Shown here: one piece after another, positions 1 through 6,943 of the stretch
Position numbering within the stretch: position 1 is the first letter of the stretch
How the letters are laid out: every line of letters starts with the position of its first letter
Assembly (NCBI GenBank): GCA_003531665.1
Contig: DQFC01000017.1
Span: 8,901-16,460, forward strand
Length of the DNA: 7,560 nt
DNA from: Candidatus Collierbacteria bacterium
Lineage (GTDB): Bacteria; Patescibacteriota; Microgenomatia; UBA1400; MFAQ01
Direction of reading: 5' to 3'
Notes under the pieces: model-generated
Database searches by the model: none
What the model was told of the DNA's origin: nothing
What the model saw: only the letters and a program-made list of their open reading frames with translations
Program-made: the position numbers and the translations under genes

Positions 1-161
1 GTACCGGCGGCTTTGACGGAGAGCTGTTGGCCGATGATAGATTCCAAGAGATCACGGAATAGATCCTCAGACACACCTCGGGCTTCAACCGAGTATCTCT
101 TTAGAAGTGGTTTCATCCGAGGATCTTTTTTGAGATGTTTCCTACCCGCTGTAATATCCAT
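1..161 (-). CDS. alkA: DNA-3-methyladenine glycosylase (AlkA-like, HhH-GPD family), N-terminal part, runs off left edge
   Basis: Base-excision repair enzyme that removes alkylated purines such as 3-methyladenine by cleaving the N-glycosidic bond (family knowledge). Only 53 complete codons are in the window. Reading from the ATG at 161-159 gives an open frame to the edge, starting MDITAGRKHLKKDPRMKPLL. Residues 13-23 (DPRMKPLLKRY) match the usual start of the AlkA-type catalytic domain. Residues 42-52 (IIGQQLSVKAA) are the highly conserved helix just before the helix-hairpin-helix region. The HhH motif and catalytic Asp lie outside the window, so substrate range cannot be judged. No Shine-Dalgarno is visible before the ATG. 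The gene is divergent from the helicase-nuclease, with 36 bp between the start codons. The family call is firm; AlkA versus another HhH-GPD glycosylase is slightly less certain. Confidence 0.85.
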   Translation of the reverse strand, partial: MDITAGRKHLKKDPRMKPLLKRYSVEARGVSEDLFRDLLESIIGQQLSVKAAG

Positions 162-197
162 AAGTAAGATTAATGATATAACGATATACAATAAGTT
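162..197. promoter_or_regulatory. Divergent A+T-rich promoter spacer between glycosylase and helicase-nuclease
   Basis: This 36-bp spacer separates two divergent start codons and must carry, or adjoin, the 5' signals of both genes. On the plus strand two -10-like hexamers are visible: TATAAC at 177-182 and TACAAT at 187-192. If the second is used, transcription would start almost on the helicase ATG, giving a leaderless or nearly leaderless mRNA. No convincing -35 box pairs with either hexamer, and the minus-strand promoter is not clear. No Shine-Dalgarno is seen for either gene. The hexamers could be chance in such A+T-rich DNA. Confidence 0.3.
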
Positions 198-3100
198 ATG
201 CCTGTGACTGTCGCTTTTGAAAGCGCCTACCAAAAATTAAATCCGACTCAGAAAAAAGCCGTCGACAGTATCGAGGGTCCGGTGCTCGTGATGGCCGGTC
301 CGGGTACAGGAAAGACGCAGGTGTTGACGGTGCGGATTGCCAATATTCTCAAAGAAACCGATACCGATCCAGGCTCCATCCTGGCTCTTACCTTTACGGA
401 GGCGGCGGCAAAAGAAATGAAAGAACGCCTGGTGCGACTGATCGGAAAGGACGGCTACAGGGTAAAGATCGGCACTTTCCACGCTTTCTGCTCGGATATC
501 ATCAGTGAGAATCCTGAAAGATTTTCCCGTACCAGAGGCCTGCAGAATGCTTCCGAGCTGGAAAAAATTCAAGTCTTCAAAGAAATTTTGGAAAATAATG
601 CCTATCAACAACTGAAACCACATGGAGATCCACTTTTCTATCTCTCTCACGTTCGCGATAGTATATCGGACCTAAAACGCGAAGGAATCACCGTCACAAA
701 ATATGCCGAGCTGGTCAATATTCTCCGAGAAGAATTCGAGATCGAAAAAGAAGATATCAAAAAAACGGCTTTCAACGAAAGAGAAAAGCTGGTCCACAAA
801 AACGTAGATCTCTTGGATATCTACGAAAGATACGAAAAGAAGTTGACCGAGATTGGTCGCTTTGATTTTAATGACATGATCAATTGGGTAGTGGAAGCTT
901 TGGAGAGGGACGAGGACTTCGCTCTGAAATACCAGGAGGACTATCAGTATCTCTTGGCCGATGAATATCAAGATACCAATACGGCCCAGAACCGCCTGCT
1001 CTTTGCTCTCACCTCGCACTGGGGCGAGGCGGCAAACATTTTTTGCGTAGGCGACAATAATCAATCGATTATGCGCTTCCAGGGAGCGTCGAAAGAAAAT
1101 ATTCAACAGTTCAAGAAACATTTTCCTCTCCACAATCTAGTGACACTCACCGAAAACTACCGTTCGACACCGACGCTTCTCAACGCCTCAGCCAAGCTCC
1201 TGAACGAAACCCCATTGAACCCCACGGTTAAGTACCGGGACCTACCGATTAAAGTAGCGAAGTTCACCTCACCAATTCTGGAGGATGAATTTATTGCCGA
1301 CTCCATCAAACAGAAAATCAAGAAAGGGCGAAAGCCCCGAGATATTGCCGTCATCGTCAAAGAGAATAAGGATATTGAAAATCTGGTTAATCTTTTCAAA
1401 CAGAAGAAGATACCTTACCGGCTGCAGGGTGGGACTAATATTCTGAACACTCACATGGTCGCCCGGTTTCTAAAAATCCTCACTGTCGTAACGACCCTCC
1501 GGGGTCCGGTAGACGATCTCGATTTGTTCACCGTTTTAAACTACGAATTCTTTGACTTAAATCCCCTGTCTGTTTTAAAGATCGCGCGGACAGCGTATCA
1601 GAACAGAGAAACTTTGGCCGATACCCTGCTGGATGCTCACCCCGAAGTGGACGATAAAGTGATCGATGTTTTCCAAAGCCTCATTAGTTGGAACCGTATC
1701 AGCGTAACCCAAACTCTGACGGAAGTTTTTCAAACGATGTTACAAGAGTCCGGTATCTTGGCCCACATTCTGTCTCTACCCCAGCCGGTGATAGAACTGA
1801 ACCGCTTTGGCACACTGTTTGAAGATGTGAAAGAACAAGCCGCCGCTTTCCCCGGAATTTCGCTACCGGAATATGTCTTTAATCTGAACGTCATGGAAGA
1901 GAACAACATCCGTCTGGAAGAGCAAGCACTACTCGAAGATATCGATGCGGTAACTCTAACTACAGCCCACAAAGCTAAAGGTCTGGAATGGCACACCGTT
2001 TTCATCTATAAATTTGCCGATTCTTACTGGGGGAACAAGCAGAAGAAACAAATGATCAAACTGCCTCCCGGCATTATTCAGGAAAAAGTGGACAGTGAGG
2101 ATAAGAATGGAGAAGAGCGACGTCTTTTCTATGTCGCCATGACGCGCGCCAAGCAACAGCTCTATCTCACAGGCGCGGTGAAGTACCCCAACTCCGCCAA
2201 AATGATCTTCCCCAGTATTTTTTATGAAGATCTGCCAAAAGAAAATCTCAAAAAGCTGAAAACCAAAAAGTACGAGACGAGAGCGGAGAAAATTCTGGCG
2301 GATCAACTCACCCGGTCACCTCTACCGGTACTACACGAAGGAGAAAAAGATTATCTCAACGAAATTATTAAGAACTTCAAACTCTCACCCACCTCACTCA
2401 ATACTTTTCTTACCTGTGCTTATAAATTTAAGCTGGATCACCTGTACAAAATCCCCAGAGCAAAGGCTTCGGCGATGTGTTTTGGGACGGCGGTACATAA
2501 GGCACTCGAGAACTTGTATCTCGAACTAAAAAATACCGGAAAGTTGGAAGCGAAAGAGGATTTTCTCCGGGATTTCGAAGCGGCACTCAAGAAAGAAATT
2601 ATCTCCGAAGTAGATTACAAATCCCGGCTGGAGCATGGTCGCAAGGTGCTCCCGGCTTATTATGATAATTACAAAAAAGAGTTCGCCCCGGCGCTCTACA
2701 CCGAGAAGAAGTTTGGTGAGTCGCTCTTCGAAATTATGCTTGACGATATTCCTCTCTCAGGGAAGGCCGACCGGATAGATTTGACCAGCAAGGAAGACAA
2801 GCGTGTCCGCTTTGTCGATTACAAAACCGGTAAGGTCCGCACCAGAGGAGAGATTGAGGGGACGACGAAGAATTCCGACGGTGGTTACAAACGCCAGCTG
2901 ATTTTCTACCACCTCTTAGCAGAGCTCGACAAATCTTTTGACTACCAGATTGTCCAAACAGAACTAGACTTTGTCGAGCCGAAGAATGGAGAGTTCAAAA
3001 GAGAAAGATTCAACATTACGCCGGAAGAAGTGATGGACTTGAAACAAGTGATCCGCGACAGCATGGCGCAGATCCGCGCAATGGACTTCTCCAGAACGAC

Positions 3101-3200
3101 CGACCTGACACCTTGTGGTCGCTGTGATTTCTGGACTCATTGCTGGCCGGAAGGATTGCCGGCCGGGGTGGAAGCATCTACAAAGGAAGATACCATGTAA
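198..3200 (+). CDS. UvrD/Rep-family helicase fused to a C-terminal PD-(D/E)XK (RecB/AddB-type) nuclease with Fe-S cluster signature
   Basis: Predicted cytosolic ATP-dependent 3'-5' DNA translocase/helicase and nuclease for double-strand-break end processing, similar in layout to AdnA/AdnB or AddA subunits (inference from domains). The SF1A motifs are complete: Q motif near Gln18; Walker A AGPGTGKT 33-40; Ia LTFTEAAAKEM 64-74; TFHAF 93-97; Walker B DEYQD 255-259; motif III GDNNQSIMRFQGA 285-297; NYRST 320-324; motif V TTAHKAKGLEW 588-598; motif VI EERRLFYVAMTRAK 639-652. The nuclease spans about 728-985: His767 (GTAVH), Asp858 (GKADRID), Asp874-x-Lys876 (DYKTGK), and Gln900/Tyr904 (QxxxY). Cys740 plus Cys973, Cys976 and Cys982 (CxxCx5C) fit the Fe-S cluster of AddB/Adn nucleases. 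The ATG at 198 is the first start after an in-frame TAA at 192-194, and no Shine-Dalgarno is visible. Motif III has Met292 where Tyr is usual. The last 64 bp overlap the convergent endonuclease gene. Confidence 0.93.
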   Translation: MPVTVAFESAYQKLNPTQKKAVDSIEGPVLVMAGPGTGKTQVLTVRIANILKETDTDPGSILALTFTEAAAKEMKERLVRLIGKDGYRVKIGTFHAFCSDIISENPERFSRTRGLQNASELEKIQVFKEILENNAYQQLKPHGDPLFYLSHVRDSISDLKREGITVTKYAELVNILREEFEIEKEDIKKTAFNEREKLVHKNVDLLDIYERYEKKLTEIGRFDFNDMINWVVEALERDEDFALKYQEDYQYLLADEYQDTNTAQNRLLFALTSHWGEAANIFCVGDNNQSIMRFQGASKENIQQFKKHFPLHNLVTLTENYRSTPTLLNASAKLLNETPLNPTVKYRDLPIKVAKFTSPILEDEFIADSIKQKIKKGRKPRDIAVIVKENKDIENLVNLFKQKKIPYRLQGGTNILNTHMVARFLKILTVVTTLRGPVDDLDLFTVLNYEFFDLNPLSVLKIARTAYQNRETLADTLLDAHPEVDDKVIDVFQSLISWNRISVTQTLTEVFQTMLQESGILAHILSLPQPVIELNRFGTLFEDVKEQAAAFPGISLPEYVFNLNVMEENNIRLEEQALLEDIDAVTLTTAHKAKGLEWHTVFIYKFADSYWGNKQKKQMIKLPPGIIQEKVDSEDKNGEERRLFYVAMTRAKQQLYLTGAVKYPNSAKMIFPSIFYEDLPKENLKKLKTKKYETRAEKILADQLTRSPLPVLHEGEKDYLNEIIKNFKLSPTSLNTFLTCAYKFKLDHLYKIPRAKASAMCFGTAVHKALENLYLELKNTGKLEAKEDFLRDFEAALKKEIISEVDYKSRLEHGRKVLPAYYDNYKKEFAPALYTEKKFGESLFEIMLDDIPLSGKADRIDLTSKEDKRVRFVDYKTGKVRTRGEIEGTTKNSDGGYKRQLIFYHLLAELDKSFDYQIVQTELDFVEPKNGEFKRERFNITPEEVMDLKQVIRDSMAQIRAMDFSRTTDLTPCGRCDFWTHCWPEGLPAGVEASTKEDTM

Positions 3201-4897
3201 GTTTTTTCTAGAACTACATCGCCCTCCTTGTATCTAAAGATATCCAGATCCCCGCCAGCCCATATTTTCCATTTTTTCATATCAGGGGAAATGGTTACAA
3301 AGTAGTTTATGTTATCAATCGGTAATCCTACGAGGTTTGTGCGCTCGCTTTGGGTCCAAAAACTTACGCTAAGCAATATTGGCAAACCCTTACTTTCAGG
3401 AGAGATTTTATCTACTAAATTATTTAGAGCAGTTATAAAACTGTCATCGGATCTATAAAAATTGAGTTTTTCAATATCTTTGCTCACTTCAGACAATTTA
3501 TATGAACCTTTATTTTCGGTTAAATCAAGAAACTTATTTGGATAGCACGCCACAATGTCGATATACTTTCTTGATTGTCCTCGACCGGACCCTGCTTGGG
3601 GGAGAATAGCTCTGTCACCCTGCGCGCCCGGATAACTAAGCGAGATTATCTTGAACTGATTTTTCTTTAGCACCTGATGAGCAACAATATATGTTATGTC
3701 ATCTTCTTCGATAAAGTTTCTTTCGCATATTTTTGTTTTTTGGGTATTCGAGACCTGATTTAATATACCAAGGTCATTTTTCCAAGATAGAGCAACTCTA
3801 GTATTTTCACTTTTATCCTGAATGAAAATTCCGGAGGAGTTTGAAAATATTGCATATAGCTGTTTGTTAAGTAACTCAAAATTTTCTTTAAGAAAATCAG
3901 ATATATCTATCTTCATTGAGAGTTTATCTGTGGCGTCAAGTATCTTCTTCTTATTCAAAAAACTTGAAAACTTCCCGTCCTTGTCTAGACCGGTACCAAT
4001 GGCAAAACACCTCAAATAATCGTAGTTATTTAGTAATTTTATGTTATTAAAAACTTCATCTCCCGTAGAAGGAAAAATCATTCGCGAAATAATGGGTTTA
4101 TCGTAGCGATATCGATAGTACCAGATCATTCCTCGCTCCGGATCCATCGCATGCCCCATACGATTAAATTTGAACAGAAGAACTTTTTCGCCTTCAAGCC
4201 ATTTTAATCTGGAACTTCTCAGACTCGAACTGTTATCGAAGAGAATGTGGGTGGATAGCCTTAAAAGCCAAGTATTGATATTCTTGTTCTTTATTAATAG
4301 AGGTAAAACACTCTTTGAAAGCCCGACCCTTCTAACCTTTTCGTCGTCACTTATTATGCACATAATTGTTTCTGTTATCAGGTAGGCGAAGTCATGGATT
4401 GGGGGCGGACATGAGAAATATTCCGGGTCTCTTTTAACAAAGGCGGGAGTTTCAAGGGGCCATTCGAAATGGAAGGAAGGCAACCCGAATTTTTTGTATA
4501 TCAGGGCATAGGGCTCGAAGGTGTCAAAACCGGTATTTCCTCCGTGCCGACTTTGAGATTCTTTAAATGGAGATATCTTCACGTAGAAACATTTACCGGC
4601 AACCGCACCAAGATACCCATCAAATCTTTGTAACTCATGATCTTCTGTGGTTACTGCTTCGGAGAACTCAATTACAAAAAGGGGGGTTTCTTCCTCGTCA
4701 GAAACGTAAGAAATCAATATGTCAGGATTTTTGAACTTTAGAATCCTTGAAACCAACGACCCGTCGACGTAGCCCAAACCCTTGGAAAGATATATCAGTT
4801 TTATTTCAAGATCCACAAAAACACTTCTAATAATGGGCTTGATATAGTGAACTGCTTGCTCGTATGATTCGTAATAAATTCTTATTTCCTTTGCCAT
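3137..4897 (-). CDS. Putative restriction endonuclease of the two-methyltransferase RM operon (586 aa, two PD-(D/E)XK-like motif sets)
   Basis: I do not recognise a named family. The restriction role is inferred from operon position behind two DNA methyltransferases and from nuclease-like motifs. The N-terminal set is Pro58-Asp59 (NPDILIS), then Glu77-x-Ser79 on a hydrophobic strand (FVIEFSEAV), then a helix with DHELQRF (86-92) and a strand ending in Lys107. Ser replaces the usual catalytic Lys. The C-terminal set is Asp447 (KYIDIVA), then Glu461-x-Lys463 (LDLTENKG), a canonical D-x13-ExK spacing, followed by a charged helix about 469-480. The middle (about 190-420) has no motif I know and may bind the DNA target. 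No signal peptide or membrane segment is evident. The start follows the MTase 1 stop by 4 nt with only a weak TGAG-like Shine-Dalgarno, so translation is probably coupled. The last 20 residues (567-586) are encoded antisense to the helicase tail and look like an extension acquired by read-through. Confidence 0.72.
   Translation of the reverse strand: MAKEIRIYYESYEQAVHYIKPIIRSVFVDLEIKLIYLSKGLGYVDGSLVSRILKFKNPDILISYVSDEEETPLFVIEFSEAVTTEDHELQRFDGYLGAVAGKCFYVKISPFKESQSRHGGNTGFDTFEPYALIYKKFGLPSFHFEWPLETPAFVKRDPEYFSCPPPIHDFAYLITETIMCIISDDEKVRRVGLSKSVLPLLIKNKNINTWLLRLSTHILFDNSSSLRSSRLKWLEGEKVLLFKFNRMGHAMDPERGMIWYYRYRYDKPIISRMIFPSTGDEVFNNIKLLNNYDYLRCFAIGTGLDKDGKFSSFLNKKKILDATDKLSMKIDISDFLKENFELLNKQLYAIFSNSSGIFIQDKSENTRVALSWKNDLGILNQVSNTQKTKICERNFIEEDDITYIVAHQVLKKNQFKIISLSYPGAQGDRAILPQAGSGRGQSRKYIDIVACYPNKFLDLTENKGSYKLSEVSKDIEKLNFYRSDDSFITALNNLVDKISPESKGLPILLSVSFWTQSERTNLVGLPIDNINYFVTISPDMKKWKIWAGGDLDIFRYKEGDVVLEKTYMVSSFVDASTPAGNPSGQQ
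3145..3164. repeat. G+C-rich inverted repeat inside the convergent gene overlap
   Basis: GGCCGG at 3145-3150 and CCGGCC at 3159-3164 form a perfect 6-bp stem with an 8-nt loop. The stem lies within both coding regions, just before the stop of the minus-strand endonuclease and 36 bp before the stop of the helicase. Neither strand has a T-run after it, so it is not a typical intrinsic terminator. It could still slow or end transcription from the two converging operons, or it may simply reflect Pro/Gly/Ala codons. Confidence 0.35.
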
Positions 4898-4901
4898 AAA
4901 C

Positions 4902-6023
4902 TCATTTTTGTAGAAGCATTAGATGCTCCTCCTTTTTAAATAGTGACGCGAATCTTGGGTTGAACATTTTAGAATGCTTTGATAATAGAGTGGAAACACT
5001 ACTGATGAATTTGAGTCCAACAGTTTTGGCCAGCATCTTAATCATTTTATCCATCTTGATTATCTTTTTGTTTATTACCGAATCCCCGATGACGATAAAT
5101 ATTTTTCCACCTGGCTTAGTGATCCGTTTCATTTCCTGTAAACATTTTTTAATATCTTCTTCCCATTTTATTGGATTTTCTTTTAAAGAAGAGAATTCTC
5201 GTCTGGAGCCTATTTCATTTAGTTGAGCGAATCGAATATCCATTTCCAGCCAAAACTTTCTGTGTTTGTGATAGAGATAATAATCGTAAGTATTCGCATA
5301 AGGGGGAGAGGTAATTATCAAATCGACCGAATTGTCCTTGATACCGGAGAGATTTCTGCTGTCCGACTGTAACATTTCTACCGTAAACTCTAGACCGTTA
5401 GTTTTTTTATAAAAATCAAGGTAGAGATTTTTCACCTCGATGGCCTTCAAAATAAAATATTTTATTGTATCCAAGTCTTTCAGGTTTTTGTTTATGGCGG
5501 CGTACCTGGTGTCACTTTCCTGATTGGATACACGGACGATAATTGAAGATAGCACAATCAACAACAAATCCATTAAATCCTGTTCTTTGATTGATAAAAT
5601 TTCTTTTTTTAAAAAAGAAAGCTCCTTAATTACATTTCTTTGAAACCAATGATCGATACTGTCGTAATGAAACGAAATTCCGCTGGTTACTTTTGAATAA
5701 TTTTTCAGCAGGGAGTCACAAAATATGTCAATTTCGTTTAACAATTTATCGCTGATGGGCTTGGCTTTTACTTTTGACAATAGGCAAGAGAGAGGATTTA
5801 TATCGTTGCCGATAGAAGAATATCCAAGCAATGCTGCCTCAAGTAGAGTAGTTCCGGATCCTACAAATGGATCGCAAATGATATCGCCTGTTCTGGCGTA
5901 TTTTTTGATAATTTCTCTAGGAATAAAGGCGGGGAACTTACATGGATAGGCATGAAAATTATGGAGTGCATTATCAGACGATTCTCTTTGATGATTGAAG
6001 ATCTCAGTTAAGTCCTTTTTCAT
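4902..6023 (-). CDS. Site-specific DNA methyltransferase (N4-cytosine/N6-adenine type), MTase 1 of RM operon
   Basis: Transfers a methyl group from S-adenosylmethionine to an exocyclic amino group in DNA. The TSPPY form of motif IV is most often found in N4-cytosine enzymes, but N6-adenine cannot be excluded. The N-terminal HNFHAYPCKFPAFIPREII (21-39) is the motif X-like segment. Motif I, which binds SAM, is DPFVGSGTT (51-59), followed by an acidic residue at Asp74 (GNDINP). Catalytic motif IV is TSPPYAN (238-244). KPGGKIFIVIGD (303-314) resembles the later core strand. About 180 residues separate motifs I and IV, enough to hold a target-recognition region, so the order is I-insert-IV (alpha-like). 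The start codon overlaps the MTase 2 stop (ATGA) and an AGGA lies 10 nt upstream. The gene is A+T-rich, down to 20% G+C in the line at 5581-5640. It probably protects the sites cut by the downstream endonuclease. Confidence 0.9.
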   Translation of the reverse strand: MKKDLTEIFNHQRESSDNALHNFHAYPCKFPAFIPREIIKKYARTGDIICDPFVGSGTTLLEAALLGYSSIGNDINPLSCLLSKVKAKPISDKLLNEIDIFCDSLLKNYSKVTSGISFHYDSIDHWFQRNVIKELSFLKKEILSIKEQDLMDLLLIVLSSIIVRVSNQESDTRYAAINKNLKDLDTIKYFILKAIEVKNLYLDFYKKTNGLEFTVEMLQSDSRNLSGIKDNSVDLIITSPPYANTYDYYLYHKHRKFWLEMDIRFAQLNEIGSRREFSSLKENPIKWEEDIKKCLQEMKRITKPGGKIFIVIGDSVINKKIIKMDKMIKMLAKTVGLKFISSVSTLLSKHSKMFNPRFASLFKKEEHLMLLQK

Positions 6024-6889
6024 AGCAATGGTTTCCTAAAAACTACGATAAAGGAACAATTTTGATTAGTATAAAAAACACTTGGATATCCCAATAAAAC
6101 CAATCTTCTTTGGCTATTTTGATCCCAAACAATTAAATCTTGATAAAGCCATCCGGCATCCTTTCCGGTGTTGGCTAGGTCGGAATGAAAATCGATGTAG
6201 GGAATTTTATTTTTCGTATCCCGGTAGTCTTTCACCACCCAAACACTATATCCTCCTTTTTTGGTAACCCGCAGGTTATCTGCCAATATCAGCTTGATTT
6301 CCTTAAGAAAAACGTGGTAATCCAGGTTTCCAAAATCTTCGACCTTTTCACTATATTGCTTAACAGTCGAGTTATTAGAGTATTTTATTAGAGAAGTTTT
6401 GTGAGTATTTTTCCTGTCCTTTACTGATTTTTGAATAAAATTGGCATAAGGAGGAGAGGTAAAAGTTAATTGAACTGAGTTGTCTTTTAAGTATTTTCTT
6501 AAATTGCGACAATCATCACAATGAATCTTGTGAAATACTTTACCTTTTACATTTTCAAACAGGTTAGCTTTTTCCTTATTTAAGGCTTCACTCGCAATTT
6601 CGTGGAACCTTTCGTTTAGCTCAATGCCGATTCCGGAGCGTTTTTGTCGGTACGCACTAACTACCGTAGTACCAACTCCAACAAAAGGATCAAGAACCAA
6701 ATCGCCTGCTTTGGAATACATTTTTATTATTCTGTCTGCCAAGGCGATGGGGTAGGTGGCTCCATGCTCCAAATGAAAGGCTTCCCTGGGTGAACTGACA
6801 TCATTCCAGACATTCTTGCTCAACAACGCCCATTCTTTTGGACTTAGGCCGTTAAAGGATTTTTCTTCTTTGCTGTCAGGATTATTCAT
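6020..6889 (-). CDS. Site-specific DNA methyltransferase (N4-cytosine/N6-adenine type), MTase 2, first gene of RM operon
   Basis: A SAM-dependent DNA amino-methyltransferase that is intact but short (289 aa). PKEWALLSKNVWNDV (17-31) and the FHLEHGATYP segment (38-47) form the N-terminal part. Motif I is DPFVGVGTT (67-75), with a SAM-ribose acidic residue near Glu90 (GIGIELNERF). Catalytic motif IV is TSPPYANF (144-151). A later strand KKGGYSVWVVKDYR is at 210-223, and the end has a CSFIVVFRK strand (278-286). Motifs I and IV are only about 70 residues apart, so target recognition must lie after motif IV, about 152-190 or 220-270. This differs from MTase 1. Bases 6889-6887 are the only reasonable ATG: an in-frame TGA sits two codons upstream and the next Met is residue 57. 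No Shine-Dalgarno is seen. As the promoter-proximal gene it would be made before the endonuclease. Confidence 0.9.
   Translation of the reverse strand: MNNPDSKEEKSFNGLSPKEWALLSKNVWNDVSSPREAFHLEHGATYPIALADRIIKMYSKAGDLVLDPFVGVGTTVVSAYRQKRSGIGIELNERFHEIASEALNKEKANLFENVKGKVFHKIHCDDCRNLRKYLKDNSVQLTFTSPPYANFIQKSVKDRKNTHKTSLIKYSNNSTVKQYSEKVEDFGNLDYHVFLKEIKLILADNLRVTKKGGYSVWVVKDYRDTKNKIPYIDFHSDLANTGKDAGWLYQDLIVWDQNSQRRLVLLGYPSVFYTNQNCSFIVVFRKPLL
6034..6037 (-). promoter_or_regulatory. Shine-Dalgarno-like AGGA for MTase 1
   Basis: AGGA on the minus strand lies 10 nt before the ATG at 6023-6021 and is embedded in the last codons of MTase 2 (Phe-Arg-Lys-Pro). With the ATGA stop/start overlap it supports re-initiation, or coupled initiation, of MTase 1 by ribosomes finishing MTase 2. 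The spacing is at the long end of the normal range. Confidence 0.4.
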
Positions 6890-6900
6890 GGTTCATGTTA

Positions 6901-6919
6901 TCAGTTAATTCAGTCTAAT
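6901..6919. repeat. Imperfect tandem direct repeat in the leader of the RM operon
   Basis: TCAGTTAAT (6901-6909) is followed at once by TCAGTCTAAT (6910-6919) on the plus strand; the copies differ by one inserted C. The pair lies between the predicted transcription start and the MTase 2 start codon, where a regulator could bind. The short length and A+T-rich content make chance a real alternative. Confidence 0.3.
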
Positions 6920-6943
6920 TTTATTATTACAACCCACGTAGTT

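Noticed and set aside
13..207. 64-codon plus-strand open frame at the left edge
   Set aside because: It is antisense to the glycosylase frame, which has clear family motifs, and its product resembles nothing.
237..2306. Several minus-strand open frames inside the helicase gene
   Set aside because: Their translations look like antisense of a conserved helicase and show no motif or start signal.
3195..3226. Weak inverted repeat (ATGTA...TACAT around a T-run and TTCTAGAA) after the helicase stop
   Set aside because: The arms are short, A+T-rich and bulged, and the T-run is in the loop instead of after the stem, so it is not a credible terminator.
5600..5620. T/A-run palindrome and A-AAA-AAA slippery-like string inside MTase 1
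   Set aside because: The reading frame is intact through it, and the -1 frame gives only a short tail without known motifs. It is most likely low-complexity Lys codons, though it is a spot where sequencing error would break the gene.
4960..6391. Plus-strand open frames across the methyltransferase genes
   Set aside because: They are shadows of two intact MTase genes; the hydrophobic product at 4960-5226 comes from antisense of Lys/Asp/Asn-rich codons and is not credible as a membrane protein.
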